64,000 nt of DNA from Marinirhabdus sp963799365 (lineage in GTDB: Bacteria > Bacteroidota > Bacteroidia > Flavobacteriales > Flavobacteriaceae): the NCBI GenBank assembly GCA_963799365.1, contig CAWCWV010000017.1:434001-498000 (forward strand). The letters run 5' to 3'. Shown piece after piece: positions 1-9,395 of the stretch (position 1 is the stretch's first letter; each line of letters starts with the position of its first letter). Below the pieces are notes generated by a model. It was not told the DNA's origin. It worked only from the letters and a program-made list of their open reading frames with translations, and did no database searches. A program made the translations under genes and the position numbers.

Positions 1-96
1 TTCAATGAGATCATCCCCAAACCTTTTAAGACAGAAGAATTTTTTGAAAAAATACACAAAACGCTAGAAGGCAGAAAGTTGTCCATTCCCAAATAA
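1..96 (+). CDS. 3' end of a probable response-regulator receiver protein (partial)
   Basis: Only the last 31 codons are in the window, ending at TAA 94-96. The peptide contains KPF followed by FFEKI, which resembles the conserved lysine-proline of the fifth strand and the last helix of CheY-like receiver domains. If so, this would be the C-terminus of a phosphorylation-controlled two-component regulator. The identification rests on this short motif alone, and the rest of the gene lies to the left of the window. Confidence 0.4.
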   Translation, partial: FNEIIPKPFKTEEFFEKIHKTLEGRKLSIPK

Positions 97-210
97 GTTT
101 CCGGCTTTGAGATTAAAGGTATTAACTACCAATGTATGTAATACAACTAATGTTGTGTCTATTAAATAGTGCGTAGTTTTATACTGCTTAAAAATAACTG
201 TGTCCGAAAT

Positions 211-1225
211 CTATCCCAGCCGTTTCTTATCGATTGATTTCCTAATAAAATCTTCAAAATATTCCGCTTGTTCTTTTAAAATTACAGGTTCTATGGGCAG
301 ATAATACAGGGCAAATTTTTCAATTTTGCGCTGTAAACGCATATAATCTTTTTCGGTAGTTAAGATAATTTCTTTTTGTTTCAGTATTTTTAGTTCAGAT
401 CCGGAAAAGTTGTGGTGGTCTGGAAACTTCTCGTGTGTAAAGTTGAAGTTGTTTTTTTCTAAAAAATGCACCAAAGGCGAAGGATCTGCAATTCCCGTTA
501 CCAACGTAAAGTGTTTGTCCTGTAAATATCCTAGTGGTAAATTTTCCGAAGCATTAAAAATCTGGGAAGCATATTCAATAGCGGAAAAATAAAGTTTTTG
601 GTGGTTGTAAATAGGCATCCTCAACTCGATTTCCTGTAATTTTGAGTATGGAACACGTGGCGGACATTTGGTTACAACCAAACAATGCGCCCGTTTAGAA
701 CCACGTCTGGGTTCTCGTAAATTGCCTGTAGGGAGCATATAATCCTCTATAAACAAGTCATGAAATGGCGTGAGCAAAATATTGACAGCTGCCTTCACTT
801 TTCTATGCTGAAAAGCGTCATCCAATAAAATAACATCGGCCTTGTCTTGAAGGTTTTCAATACCCGTTCGTCTATCGGCACAGACGGCAACAGTTATGGA
901 AGGATACTTTTTTTTGAACTGGAGCGGTTCATCACCTACCTGGATGGCAGTATGTGTATCACTTACCTCTATAAATCCGTTGGTTTCTCTTTTATAACCA
1001 CGGCTTAAAACAGCGATCCGATAGTTCTTCTTTCAAAAAAGAAATTAGGTATTCAATCATTGGTGATTTACCCGTTCCGCCTACCGAAAGATTTCCAACG
1101 CACACTAAGGGTGTTTTATAGCTCCTACTTTCCAGCACCCCTTTGTTGTATAAAAAATTACGCAAACCCGTAATCCAGCCATACAAAATGGCAAAGGGAA
1201 ATAGTAATTTTCGGACTAACTTCAT
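211..1225 (-). CDS. lpxK: Tetraacyldisaccharide 4'-kinase LpxK (frameshifted as read)
   Basis: LpxK phosphorylates the 4' position of the lipid A disaccharide at the inner membrane. The N-terminal part (992-1225) carries a membrane-associated start and the P-loop GNLSVGGTGKSP. The C-terminal part (211-825) continues the family with LLDDAFQHR and a TTEKDYMRL segment. Between them the frame changes once near position 1010: the first frame ends in ELSDRCFKPWL, while the neighbouring frame reads IAVLSRGYKRE, as expected for LpxK. Total length (about 335 residues) is normal. Lipid A synthesis is usually essential, so a one-base sequencing error is more likely than a true null. Confidence 0.85.
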
Positions 1226-1279
1226 AGAAGATTAAAGTGTAAAGATAAGTTTGTTGGTGTAAATATACTTTTTAGGACC

Positions 1280-1353
1280 GTACATTTTAAATTTCATCAA
1301 GTTTCTCTTTAAAGGTAGGCAGGCTAAAAAACGATGAGATTTAAAAAATGTAC
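1280..1353. promoter_or_regulatory. Inverted repeat between lpxK and the Nif3-family gene
   Basis: A 19-base arm at 1280-1298 is nearly the reverse complement of 1333-1353, separated by about 34 bases. It lies between two divergent genes, so it could be an operator, a leader hairpin or a transcription stop. A TATCTTTA sequence at 1369-1376 resembles the Bacteroidota -7 element (TAnnTTTG) and may belong to the promoter of the downstream gene. The role is inferred from position only. Confidence 0.3.
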
Positions 1354-1442
1354 TTTACATTTAACTGTTATCTTTACGCAATGACTATCTATTTCAATTT
1401 TACCGAAAAAATCGATTTCAAATTGATTAAAACGACTAAAAT

Positions 1443-2537
1443 ATGACCGTACAAGATGTAATTACAATCCTAAATGACTATGCGCCGCTTCAATATGCTG
1501 AAGATTTTGACAATACCGGACTGCTTGTAGGAGAAGCCACTCGTAAAATTACTGGTATTTTAGTAACGCTGGACACCCTGGAAACGGTTGTGGATGAGGC
1601 AATAGAAAACAACTGCAATCTAATTGTGAGTTTTCATCCCATTATATTTTCTGGATTAAAAAAACTTACAGGCAAAACCTATGTAGAACGTACGGTACAA
1701 AAAGCAATTAAAAATGATATTTCCATTTTTGCCATTCATACCGCTTTGGATAATTCATGGAATGGGGTGAACGCCAAAATGTGTGAAGTGTTAGGATTAA
1801 ATAATAGAAGTGTCCTACTGCCAAAAACGCAGGTCATTCAAAAACTTACTACCTATGTTCCTTCCGGTAGTGCTGAAATGGTTAGGAATGCATTGTTTGA
1901 AGCTGGCGCAGGAAATATTGGTAAGTATAGTCACTGTAGTTTTAATATTGCAGGACAAGGAAGCTTTCAAGGAGAAGAAGGAAGTAATCCAACAATAGGC
2001 GTAACAGGAGAACTTCATTTTGAAAATGAAACCCAATTAAACATCACATTCCCAGCGCATTTACAATCGACTGTCTTAAAAACGCTTTTCAAGGCCCACC
2101 CATATGAAGAGGTTGCCTACGAAATTATAACGCTTGAAAATTCACACCAACAACTGGGGATGGGGATGATAGGCGAATTGGCTGAGGCTGTTTCAGAAAA
2201 AGAATTTCTTGCTATCCTAAAATCTAAGTTTAAAACTGGTTGCGTGAGACATTCCGCCTTAAATAAAAAAATGATTAAAAAAATAGCAGTTTTGGGAGGA
2301 AGCGGAAGCTTTGCAATTAAAACAGCGAAAGCACAAGGGGCCGATGCTTTTGTGTCTGCAGATTTTAAATACCACGACTTTTTTGAAGCTGAAAATAAGA
2401 TTTTACTCTGCGATGTAGGTCATTATGAAAGCGAACAATACACAAAAGACCTTTTAGTTGCTGTGCTTACAAAAAAAATCACTAATTTTGCAGTCGTTTT
2501 ATCACAAACAAACACCAATCCTATTAGCTATTTTTAA
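1443..2537 (+). CDS. Nif3-like dinuclear metal centre protein (YbgI/YqfO type)
   Basis: This 364-residue protein matches the Nif3 family in its long form. It has a metal-binding half (VSFHPIIFSG, then AIHTALDN), a middle YqfO/CutA-like insert (HPYEEVAYEI) and a C-terminal half with LGGSGS and LCDVGHYESE. Family members form toroidal hexamers with two metals per subunit; some are linked to GTP cyclohydrolase activity, but the cellular role is not settled. The next gene starts four bases after the stop, so the two are probably one operon, a pairing common in Bacteroidota. Confidence 0.9.
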   Translation: MTVQDVITILNDYAPLQYAEDFDNTGLLVGEATRKITGILVTLDTLETVVDEAIENNCNLIVSFHPIIFSGLKKLTGKTYVERTVQKAIKNDISIFAIHTALDNSWNGVNAKMCEVLGLNNRSVLLPKTQVIQKLTTYVPSGSAEMVRNALFEAGAGNIGKYSHCSFNIAGQGSFQGEEGSNPTIGVTGELHFENETQLNITFPAHLQSTVLKTLFKAHPYEEVAYEIITLENSHQQLGMGMIGELAEAVSEKEFLAILKSKFKTGCVRHSALNKKMIKKIAVLGGSGSFAIKTAKAQGADAFVSADFKYHDFFEAENKILLCDVGHYESEQYTKDLLVAVLTKKITNFAVVLSQTNTNPISYF

Positions 2538-2540
2538 TTT

Positions 2541-3323
2541 ATGGCCACAAAAACAGAAATCACTGTAGAAGAGAAGTTAAGAGCCCTTTACGATTTACAA
2601 TTAATTGATTCTCGCGTAGATGAAATTAGAAACGTACGCGGAGAATTACCTTTGGAAGTTGAAGATCTTGAAGACGAAGTTGCCGGAATGAATACCCGTC
2701 TAGACAAGTTAAAGGCAGAACTTGAAGTTATTGAAGATAACATCAAAGAAAAAAAGAACGGTATTGAAGAGTCAAAATCCCTTATCAAAAAATACACTTC
2801 TCAACAAGACAATGTACGTAACAACCGTGAGTACAACTCGTTGAGCAAAGAAGTTGAATTTCAAGAATTGGAAATTCAGTTATCCGATAAGCATATCAAA
2901 GAATTCAAGGCACAAATCGAGCAGAAAAATGCGGTGATCGAGGAAACTCAATCTCGTTTAGGTGGGCGTCAAGATCACTTAAAGCACAAACAAAGTGAAT
3001 TGAATGAAATTTTAGCTGAAACTGAAAAAGAAGAAAAAGCCTTAATTAAGGAATCTGAAAAATTCGAAAAGAAAATTGAAGAACGTTTGGTAAAAGCGTA
3101 CAAACGCATTAGAACAAACGTTAAAAACGGCTTGGCTGTTGTTGCTGTAGAACGCGGTGCTTCGGGAGGATCTTTCTTTACCATCCCACCTCAAGTTCAA
3201 ATGGAGATTGCTTCTCGTAAAAAAATTATTACAGATGAGCACAGTGGTCGTATCCTAGTAGATCCAGAATTGGCTACTGAAGAACAAGAAAAAATGGAAG
3301 CCATGTTCAAAAAAATGAAATAA
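2541..3323 (+). CDS. Coiled-coil protein of the C4-type zinc ribbon family, cysteines missing
   Basis: The protein has 260 residues. Roughly residues 20-170 are a long, highly charged coiled coil rich in E, K and Q. The C-terminal region reads GASGGSFFTIPPQ and later HSGRILVDPEL, which aligns with the zinc-ribbon tail of this family, but the usual CxxC pairs are replaced (SGGS and HSGR), so zinc binding is unlikely. It lies directly downstream of the Nif3-like gene. The exact role is unknown; a coiled-coil adaptor is an inference. Confidence 0.75.
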   Translation: MATKTEITVEEKLRALYDLQLIDSRVDEIRNVRGELPLEVEDLEDEVAGMNTRLDKLKAELEVIEDNIKEKKNGIEESKSLIKKYTSQQDNVRNNREYNSLSKEVEFQELEIQLSDKHIKEFKAQIEQKNAVIEETQSRLGGRQDHLKHKQSELNEILAETEKEEKALIKESEKFEKKIEERLVKAYKRIRTNVKNGLAVVAVERGASGGSFFTIPPQVQMEIASRKKIITDEHSGRILVDPELATEEQEKMEAMFKKMK

Positions 3324-3370
3324 TCCTTCGACTCCGTTCAAGATACCTTCATTTATATACAATTATAACA

Positions 3371-3400
3371 AAGCCTTCACAGTATGTGAGGGCTTTTTTT
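3371..3400 (+). terminator. Intrinsic terminator after the Nif3/coiled-coil operon
   Basis: GCCTTCAC and GTGAGGGC form an eight-base stem with one mismatch around a five-base loop, followed by a run of seven or more T. It sits about 50 bases after the stop codon at 3323. Confidence 0.75.
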
Positions 3401-3462
3401 ATTACCTTCATTGAAAGGATTCGGGATATAACCGACCAACAGACAGTTAAATAAAAATTATT

Positions 3463-4149
3463 ATGAAAAAAATATTTTCCATCGCATTTGTATCTATTTT
3501 AATTACGATGCAAGCCTCTTGTCAATCCAGCAACGAAGGCAATAAAAAAGACGAAACACTGGCACAAAACACACAAAAACCAGTAGAGATCCCCGCCGAA
3601 AATGGTTTGGAAAAAGCTTATTTCGCAAGTGGCTGTTTCTGGTGCGTAGAAGCAATTTACGAAAGTGTGAAGGGGGTTAAAGAATCCATCTCCGGCTATA
3701 GCGGGGGACATACGGAGAATCCTACCTACGAGTCTAGTAATACAGGCCGTACAGGACACGCCGAGGCTGTAGAAATTGTTTACAACCCAAGTATCGTTAG
3801 CTTTAAGCAATTAGTAGACGTTTATTTTGGATCTCAAAATATAACGCAGGTAAACGGCCAGGGTCCAGATAACGGTTCGCAATACCGCTCCATCATTTTT
3901 TATCAGAATGAAGCGCAGAAAAATATAATTGACTCTAAAATTGCCGAGCTTGAAAAAGAAGTAGGGGAAGGAAAGGTAGCTGCGCAAGTACTGCCATTTC
4001 AGAAATTCTGGGTGGGTGAAGGCTACCACCAAAATTATGAACGCAATAATCCAAATAATCCATATATAAGAAATGTGTCTATTCCGAGACTTAGAAAATT
4101 TCAGGAAAAATTTCCTGAATTATTAAAAAAAGAAGAAGAGGCCCATTAA
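3463..4149 (+). CDS. msrA: Peptide-methionine (S)-S-oxide reductase MsrA, lipoprotein form
   Basis: MsrA reduces methionine-S-sulfoxide in proteins. This 228-residue version begins with a lipoprotein signal (MKKIFS..., lipobox ending in ASC at residue 20), so it should be anchored in the cell envelope. The catalytic motif GCFWCVEAIYE is near residues 57-67, and the substrate-pocket features GYSGGH, HAEAVEIVYNP and FWVGEGYHQNY are all present. No fused MsrB domain is seen. It is followed by a strong terminator that also serves the convergent methyltransferase gene. Confidence 0.93.
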   Translation: MKKIFSIAFVSILITMQASCQSSNEGNKKDETLAQNTQKPVEIPAENGLEKAYFASGCFWCVEAIYESVKGVKESISGYSGGHTENPTYESSNTGRTGHAEAVEIVYNPSIVSFKQLVDVYFGSQNITQVNGQGPDNGSQYRSIIFYQNEAQKNIIDSKIAELEKEVGEGKVAAQVLPFQKFWVGEGYHQNYERNNPNNPYIRNVSIPRLRKFQEKFPELLKKEEEAH

Positions 4150-4170
4150 ATAATAGTAAACGTAAGAACT

Positions 4171-4207
4171 AAAACCCTCAAAGATTTCAAAATCTTTGAG
4201 GGTTTTT
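4171..4207. terminator. Bidirectional terminator between msrA and a convergent methyltransferase
   Basis: A near-perfect palindrome with a 17-base stem begins AAAACCCTCAAAG and ends CTTTGAGGGTTTT. It has A-rich and T-rich flanks on both sides and lies exactly between two convergent genes. Confidence 0.9.
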
Positions 4208-5003
4208 AGTGCTTGATTGCTTTCACCTCAAATAAAAGCGGATACAAGCAATCTTTTATTTCAAACAAGCCCTCCGTATTTTCAACCAGGTTTGGGAAAA
4301 TATTGTAGGGAGAAGCATGGTGTTCTTTTAATAATTCAACGTTTAATCCAGCGTTGGCTAGACAGGTTATCACTTCTCCCAGGCTATGATTCCAACCGTA
4401 TTCTTTGCTCATCATTTTGGACTCTGGATTGGCATAGGTCCCCTGGTATTCTTCGTAAATAGGTTCTTTTTGTTGGTAGCCGTATTTTAACTCTGGTGGC
4501 GAAACTGTGTAATCGAACATCCAACATATGGGGTGAAATTCTACTAGGTAAAATATACCGCCAGGCTTTAGTCTTTCAGAAATCATTTGTGCCCAAGGTT
4601 GTAAATCTGGTAACCAACCAATGGTTCCGTAGCTTGTAAAAACGATATCAAATTTTTCAGAGATATGCCGAGACGTTTCCAACACATTACAACACACAAA
4701 TTGAGCATCCAATTGTAAATCTTTATTTAAAGTACGGGCAAGTTTTACACCTTCTTCTGAAATATCTACGCCTGTACAAGTTGCCCCTAGCCTACTCCAA
4801 CTTAAGGTATCTTGCCCAAAATGACATTGCAAATGCAATAAGCTTTTACCTGAGACATCGCCTAAGGCTTCCCGTTCGTATTTGTGTAAGGACGATTTTC
4901 CTTTTTTGAATTCCTCTAAGAAATAAAAATCACTCGCTGCGTGTACGGCAACTTTCTGCTCCCAGGTTTGTTTATTAGTTTCAAAAGCTTTCTTTAAATT
5001 CAT
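4206..5003 (-). CDS. Class I SAM-dependent methyltransferase
   Basis: The protein has 265 residues. The Rossmann SAM-binding motif is at about residues 55-65 (LLHLQCHFGQDTLSW) followed by the acidic loop TGVDIS. A post-motif segment FDIVFTSYGTIGWL and LKPGGIFYLVEFHP are also typical. Substrate specificity cannot be read from the sequence. It is a single gene converging on msrA, with its own promoter region in the 85-base gap to 5089. Confidence 0.85.
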   Translation of the reverse strand: MNLKKAFETNKQTWEQKVAVHAASDFYFLEEFKKGKSSLHKYEREALGDVSGKSLLHLQCHFGQDTLSWSRLGATCTGVDISEEGVKLARTLNKDLQLDAQFVCCNVLETSRHISEKFDIVFTSYGTIGWLPDLQPWAQMISERLKPGGIFYLVEFHPICWMFDYTVSPPELKYGYQQKEPIYEEYQGTYANPESKMMSKEYGWNHSLGEVITCLANAGLNVELLKEHHASPYNIFPNLVENTEGLFEIKDCLYPLLFEVKAIKH

Positions 5004-5088
5004 TGTATTTGTTTAGGAGCGAAAGATACTACGTTAAATTTTGTCTAATCTTCAAAATTTTTTGATAAACAAACTTTACTTTTAAAGA

Positions 5089-5706
5089 ATGAAACATTTC
5101 AGCCACACAGCCATTGACAAACTGGACAAACTATACCGCATCAATCTTATTAACAGTTGTACGGGGTACAAATCTGCCAACCTCATCGCTACTAAGTCCA
5201 AAGATGGCACCGAAAATGTCGCCATCTTCAGCAGTGTGGTACACTTAGGCAGTAATCCGCCGCTGTTGGGATTTATCCTGCGTCCTACTTCGGTTCCTAG
5301 AAATACCTATGATAATCTAAAGAAAACAGGGTTTTTCACTTTAAATCACGTTTACAAAGACATTATTGAAGATGCCCACCATACGAGTGCTAAATATGAT
5401 GGCACGCTTTCAGAATTTGAAAAGACCCAGCTCATTTCAGAATACAAAAAAGACTTTTTCGCTCCTTTTGTATCAGGTGCTCCAGTCCAGATAGCTTGCG
5501 AATATGTAAACGAGTATTGTATTGAAGAGAATGATTGTCTTTTTATTATTGGAAAGATCAAGCATCTTTTTTGCCTTGAAGAAATGTTACAAAAAGACGG
5601 GTTTATCCAATTAGAAAAAGGAGGCACGCTCACCATAAACGGCCTTGATGGGTATGCGCTTCCAAGCCTGTTACAGCGCGAAGCATATGCACGACCAAAA
5701 GAATAG
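5089..5706 (+). CDS. Flavin reductase-like FMN-binding protein
   Basis: The 205 residues match the flavin reductase-like split-barrel family. The N-terminal half has NLIATKSKDGTENVAIFSS and GFILRPTSVPRNTYDN, the usual FMN phosphate-binding region. Partners of this family often supply reduced flavin or act as NAD(P)H-flavin oxidoreductases. It lies just upstream of a DUF2256 gene and cryptochrome DASH, so a link with flavin supply for the photolyase is possible but inferred. Confidence 0.8.
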   Translation: MKHFSHTAIDKLDKLYRINLINSCTGYKSANLIATKSKDGTENVAIFSSVVHLGSNPPLLGFILRPTSVPRNTYDNLKKTGFFTLNHVYKDIIEDAHHTSAKYDGTLSEFEKTQLISEYKKDFFAPFVSGAPVQIACEYVNEYCIEENDCLFIIGKIKHLFCLEEMLQKDGFIQLEKGGTLTINGLDGYALPSLLQREAYARPKE

Positions 5707-5709
5707 TAG

Positions 5710-5850
5710 ATGACACACAAAAAACCCAATCTCCCCACTAAAACATGCCCTGTTTGCAAACTTCCTTTCACCTGGCGCAAGAAATGGGAGCGTAATTGGG
5801 AGGAAGTAATTTATTGCAGTGAACGTTGCCGAAACAATAAAAACAGATGA
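5710..5850 (+). CDS. DUF2256 small zinc-binding protein
   Basis: A 46-residue protein with four cysteines in two pairs (CPVC and CSERC) and the family core PFTWRKKWERNW. The function is unknown. DUF2256 genes are often found beside cryptochrome/photolyase genes, as here: its stop codon overlaps the start of the cry-DASH gene (ATGA at 5847-5850), so translation is likely coupled. It begins three bases after the flavin reductase stop. Confidence 0.88.
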   Translation: MTHKKPNLPTKTCPVCKLPFTWRKKWERNWEEVIYCSERCRNNKNR

Positions 5851-7154
5851 CACAATTAGTTTGGTTTAGAAATAATTTAAGAATTGAAGACAACAAGCCA
5901 TTAGCCGCTGCCCTTAAAGCCGAAGGCGAGGTTATTGCCCTCTATTGTTTCGACCCAAGAAAATTTGCTGAAACCGAGTTTGGATTTCCAAAAACAGCTG
6001 CCTTCAGGGCAAAATTCCTACTAGAGACTATTTCCAACTTGAAAGAAAATCTCTCTACATTACATATTCCCTTTTTTATATTTCACGATACACCAGAAAG
6101 TATTTTCCCAATTATCTTAAAAGATTTTGAGGTGACCGGTATCTTCTCACAAAGCGAATGGACCAGTGAAGAGGTTTTAGTAAGTAAAGCAGTAAGATCG
6201 GTTCTTTCAGAAAGTATAAGCTGGAACGAGTATTACGATCAGTTTTTATTGCATCCAGAGGATATTCCGTATGCCGATTTCAGTAAAATTCCAAAAGTAT
6301 TTACGGAGTTTAGAAAAAAATGTGAAAAATATACAGAAGTAAGGGCATCTCTAGAACAACCAAACAAACAAAACGCTTTTAAATTTGCCGAAAAGTTTTC
6401 AAACTACAGCAATACAGTCCCATCGCTTCAGGATCTGGGTCTTGAAATTCCTATAGAAGAACCACGTTCTGCTTTTCCATTTAAAGGCGGAGAAAATGCG
6501 GGCAAGCAACGCGTGCAGGAATATATTTGGGACACTCAAAACATAGCCACCTACAAACAAACCCGCAACGGATTGATAGGCACCGAATACAGTTCAAAAT
6601 TTTCAGCGTGGCTAGCCAACGGAAGTATTTCACCCCGAATGATTTACTGGGAAGTAAAGAAATTCGAAAAGGAGGTGAAGAAAAACCAAGACACGTACTG
6701 GATGCTATTTGAACTTATCTGGAGAGATTTCTTTAAATTTATTTCACTGAAACACGGTGACGCATTGTTTAAAATTGGCGGAATTCTTGGAAAAGAATAC
6801 GAGTGGGGTACTTCAGAAAAGAAAAAAAACCAGTGGATAAAGGGCGAAACAACATACAAATTTGTAAATGCCAATATGAAGGAAATTGCCAAAACAGGCT
6901 GGATGAGTAACCGTGGCAGGCAGAATGTAGCGAGCTTCTGGGCTAAAGAACTCCAACAAGATTGGCGTATAGGCGCCAGTTACTTTGAAAGTCAATTAAT
7001 AGATTATGATGTGCATAGCAATTGGGGGAATTGGCAATATGTTTCTGGCGTTGGTAACGACCCGCGCGATCGCAAATTTAATATTGAAAGGCAAGCCGAA
7101 CAATATGATCCTCATGGAGATTATGTTTCGTTATGGGGGGAATTGGGGGATTAG
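5847..7154 (+). CDS. Cryptochrome DASH / photolyase family protein
   Basis: The protein has 435 residues with an N-terminal photolyase domain (LVWFRNNLRIEDNKPL) and a C-terminal FAD-binding domain (LIWRDFFKF, TGWMSNRGRQNVASF, DYDVHSNWGNWQY). The WMSNRGRQN and SNWGNWQY motifs are characteristic of the DASH branch, which repairs cyclobutane dimers in single-stranded DNA and may act as a light sensor. Translationally coupled to DUF2256 upstream. Confidence 0.92.
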   Translation: MTQLVWFRNNLRIEDNKPLAAALKAEGEVIALYCFDPRKFAETEFGFPKTAAFRAKFLLETISNLKENLSTLHIPFFIFHDTPESIFPIILKDFEVTGIFSQSEWTSEEVLVSKAVRSVLSESISWNEYYDQFLLHPEDIPYADFSKIPKVFTEFRKKCEKYTEVRASLEQPNKQNAFKFAEKFSNYSNTVPSLQDLGLEIPIEEPRSAFPFKGGENAGKQRVQEYIWDTQNIATYKQTRNGLIGTEYSSKFSAWLANGSISPRMIYWEVKKFEKEVKKNQDTYWMLFELIWRDFFKFISLKHGDALFKIGGILGKEYEWGTSEKKKNQWIKGETTYKFVNANMKEIAKTGWMSNRGRQNVASFWAKELQQDWRIGASYFESQLIDYDVHSNWGNWQYVSGVGNDPRDRKFNIERQAEQYDPHGDYVSLWGELGD

Positions 7155-7226
7155 TGAATTGGGAAATTGGTGAACTGGTGAACTGGTGAACTGGTGAATT
7201 AGGGAATTAGGGAATTAGGGAATTAG
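7155..7226. repeat. Short tandem repeats after cry-DASH
   Basis: The segment contains successive copies of a GGTGAACT-like octamer followed by copies of GGAATTA. It is noncoding and lies right after the cry-DASH stop. Similar short tandem repeats occur at three other gene ends to the right. Confidence 0.8.
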
Positions 7227-7344
7227 TTAGCTAGTTATTTAATAAAGGAAGAGGGTGAAAAATAAGTGCGTTTACAAACTATTAAGCAGTTAAACGTTTA
7301 AACTTTTCCACACATATATTTTAACTTTTAAAAATAATACATAC

Positions 7345-8892
7345 GTGTCAGCTTCAAAAAAAACGCTTCGCCTTATCCTTGGCGATCAATTAAACCACAA
7401 ACATTCCTGGTTTGACAATACAAATAAAAACATGGTTTACTTTATAGCAGAAATGCGCCAGGAAACAGACTATACAACACACCACATTCAAAAGGTGGTC
7501 GCGTTTTTTGAAGCGATGGCAAATTTTGCGGAATGGTTAAAAGAGAGAGGACATAAAGTATACTATTACAAATTAAACCATAAAGATAACCAGCAGGATC
7601 TGGTTAAAAATCTAGCATATCTCATTGAAAAACTCAACATCGAAAAATTTGAATACCAACTTCCAGACGAATTCAGATTGGATTCACAGTTACTAAATTT
7701 TTGTAAGCAGCTAAACATAACTACTGAAGTATATGATACAGAACATTTTTTAACAACCAGAACCGATCTAGAAAATTTTTACAAAGGAAAAAAAGAGATG
7801 ACCATGGAATATTTTTATCGCGATATGCGAAAGAAATATGACATTATGATGGTAAACGATAAAGATCCTGAAGGTGGCAAATGGAATTTCGACAAAAGTA
7901 ACCGCAACAAGTGGAAGGGTACTACTGAGATTCCGCATGAACGTGGTTTCAGAAAAAATGTTTCAGCAACGGTAAACCGAATTAAAGAAGCTGGTGTAAA
8001 AACCATAGGAGAAATTTCAGAAGAAAATTTTAATTGGCCTACCTCCCGGGAAGATTGTCTCTCGGTATTAAATTATTTCTGTAAAAATCTGCTAGTCCAT
8101 TTTGGCGATTACCAGGATGCCATGCATACCGAACAGGTGTATTTATTTCACTCACGGCTTTCTTTTGCTATGAATAGCAAAATGTTACATCCTAAAGAAG
8201 TAATAACTAGTGTACTTGAATACTGGCGGGAACATAAAGATGCCATCGATATTTCTCAAGTGGAGGGCTTTGTAAGGCAAATTTTAGGTTGGCGCGAATA
8301 TATGCGTGGAATTTATTGGAAAGAAATGCCTGGGTACAGCGATAAAAATAAATTAGACAATCACAATAAACTTCCAGCATTTTTCTGGACAGCAAATACG
8401 AAAATGAACTGTCTCCACCACGCAATCAAACAAAGTCTGGATCACGCCTACGCCCACCACATACAGCGATTAATGATTACAGGAAATTTTGCTTTATTAA
8501 TCCAATGCCATCCAGACCAGGTGGACGAATGGTACCTAGGAATTTATATTGATGCTATAGAATGGGTTGAAATTACAAATACCAGAGGAATGTCACAATT
8601 TGCAGATGGTGGCATTGTAGCTACAAAGCCATACGTTTCCAGCGGAAGTTATATCAACAAAATGAGCAATTATTGTAAAGGTTGCCATTATAAGGTTTCT
8701 AAAAAAACGGAAGACGATGCCTGTCCCTTTAATAGCTTGTATTGGAATTTTCTGGACGATAAAAAAGCGCATTTCAAGAACAACCAACGCATGAATATGA
8801 TGATGAGTTTATTAGAAAAAATGCCAGCTGAAAAATTAGCAGCGTTAAAGGAGAGAGCCGCTAAAATCATAGAAGCTCCGGATAATTTCTAG
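7345..8892 (+). CDS. Iron-sulfur bacterial cryptochrome/photolyase (FeS-BCP, (6-4) photolyase type)
   Basis: The protein has 515 residues and starts at GTG. The N-terminus (LRLILGDQLNHKHSWF) and the region VEGFVRQILGWREYMRGIYW match the prokaryotic (6-4) photolyase group. Near the C-terminus, four cysteines (one near residue 350 and the cluster CKGCHY...ACPF around residues 435-452) fit the [4Fe-4S] ligands of this group. It would repair (6-4) photoproducts using FAD and light. It completes a local photorepair set with cry-DASH. Confidence 0.9.
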   Translation: MSASKKTLRLILGDQLNHKHSWFDNTNKNMVYFIAEMRQETDYTTHHIQKVVAFFEAMANFAEWLKERGHKVYYYKLNHKDNQQDLVKNLAYLIEKLNIEKFEYQLPDEFRLDSQLLNFCKQLNITTEVYDTEHFLTTRTDLENFYKGKKEMTMEYFYRDMRKKYDIMMVNDKDPEGGKWNFDKSNRNKWKGTTEIPHERGFRKNVSATVNRIKEAGVKTIGEISEENFNWPTSREDCLSVLNYFCKNLLVHFGDYQDAMHTEQVYLFHSRLSFAMNSKMLHPKEVITSVLEYWREHKDAIDISQVEGFVRQILGWREYMRGIYWKEMPGYSDKNKLDNHNKLPAFFWTANTKMNCLHHAIKQSLDHAYAHHIQRLMITGNFALLIQCHPDQVDEWYLGIYIDAIEWVEITNTRGMSQFADGGIVATKPYVSSGSYINKMSNYCKGCHYKVSKKTEDDACPFNSLYWNFLDDKKAHFKNNQRMNMMMSLLEKMPAEKLAALKERAAKIIEAPDNF

Positions 8893-8998
8893 TTGTGAGG
8901 TTTTTAACAAACTGGGTTAAACCATCGTTAAAGCATAAACAGCCTATACCATTTACGTTTACCTTTAGTTTATAAATAACCTTTTAAACCAAAACATT

Positions 8999-9157
8999 AT
9001 GGGAGATATAATCTGGCTTATAGTCGTAATTTTAATTATAGGATGGCTCGTAGGCTTTTTCGGATTCGGAGATGCAGTAGGAAGTTTAATCCACATTTTA
9101 TTAGTACTCGCAGTAATTGGTATTTTATATCGATTAGCTACAGGTCGCAGACCTTAA
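8999..9157 (+). CDS. Small lmo0937-like membrane protein
   Basis: A 52-residue protein consisting of two hydrophobic helices (residues 4-22 and 28-44) around a GFFGFGDAVG turn, ending in a basic tail. This arrangement is typical of the lmo0937 family of small membrane proteins, which have no known function. A TACCTTTAG sequence about 30 bases upstream resembles a Bacteroidota -7 box. Confidence 0.7.
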   Translation: MGDIIWLIVVILIIGWLVGFFGFGDAVGSLIHILLVLAVIGILYRLATGRRP

Positions 9158-9205
9158 ATTTCTGAAAATCAGAAAAAGTTATTTTAACAATTTAAAACCA
9201 AACCC

Positions 9206-9334
9206 ATGAAAAAAGTATTCACATTTTTATTAGCAGCAGGATTATTAACTGCAACTGCAACTTCATTTATTAGTTGTAGAGAAAAATCTACCGTAGAGAA
9301 AATTGCCGATGACGTAGAAGATGCAGTAGACTAA
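9206..9334 (+). CDS. Very small lipoprotein
   Basis: A 42-residue product: a signal peptide (MKKVFTFLLAAGLLTATATS), lipobox cysteine at residue 24, and a short acidic tail. It is followed by a strong terminator. The function is unknown; it probably shares a transcript with the small membrane protein upstream. Confidence 0.65.
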   Translation: MKKVFTFLLAAGLLTATATSFISCREKSTVEKIADDVEDAVD

Positions 9335-9349
9335 GCTAGATTTAATAGT

Positions 9350-9390
9350 CAAAAAAGCCCTTTTCAACAGTATTGAAAAGGGCTTTTTTA
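9350..9390. terminator. Bidirectional terminator
   Basis: AAAAAAGCCCTTTTCAA and TTGAAAAGGGCTTTTTT form a perfect 17-base stem with a five-base loop, placed between the small lipoprotein gene and the convergent GNAT gene. Confidence 0.9.
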
Positions 9391-9395
9391 GTCTG

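Noticed and set aside
410..592. Plus-strand ORF inside lpxK
   Set aside because: It lies wholly antisense to a recognised conserved gene and has no features of its own.
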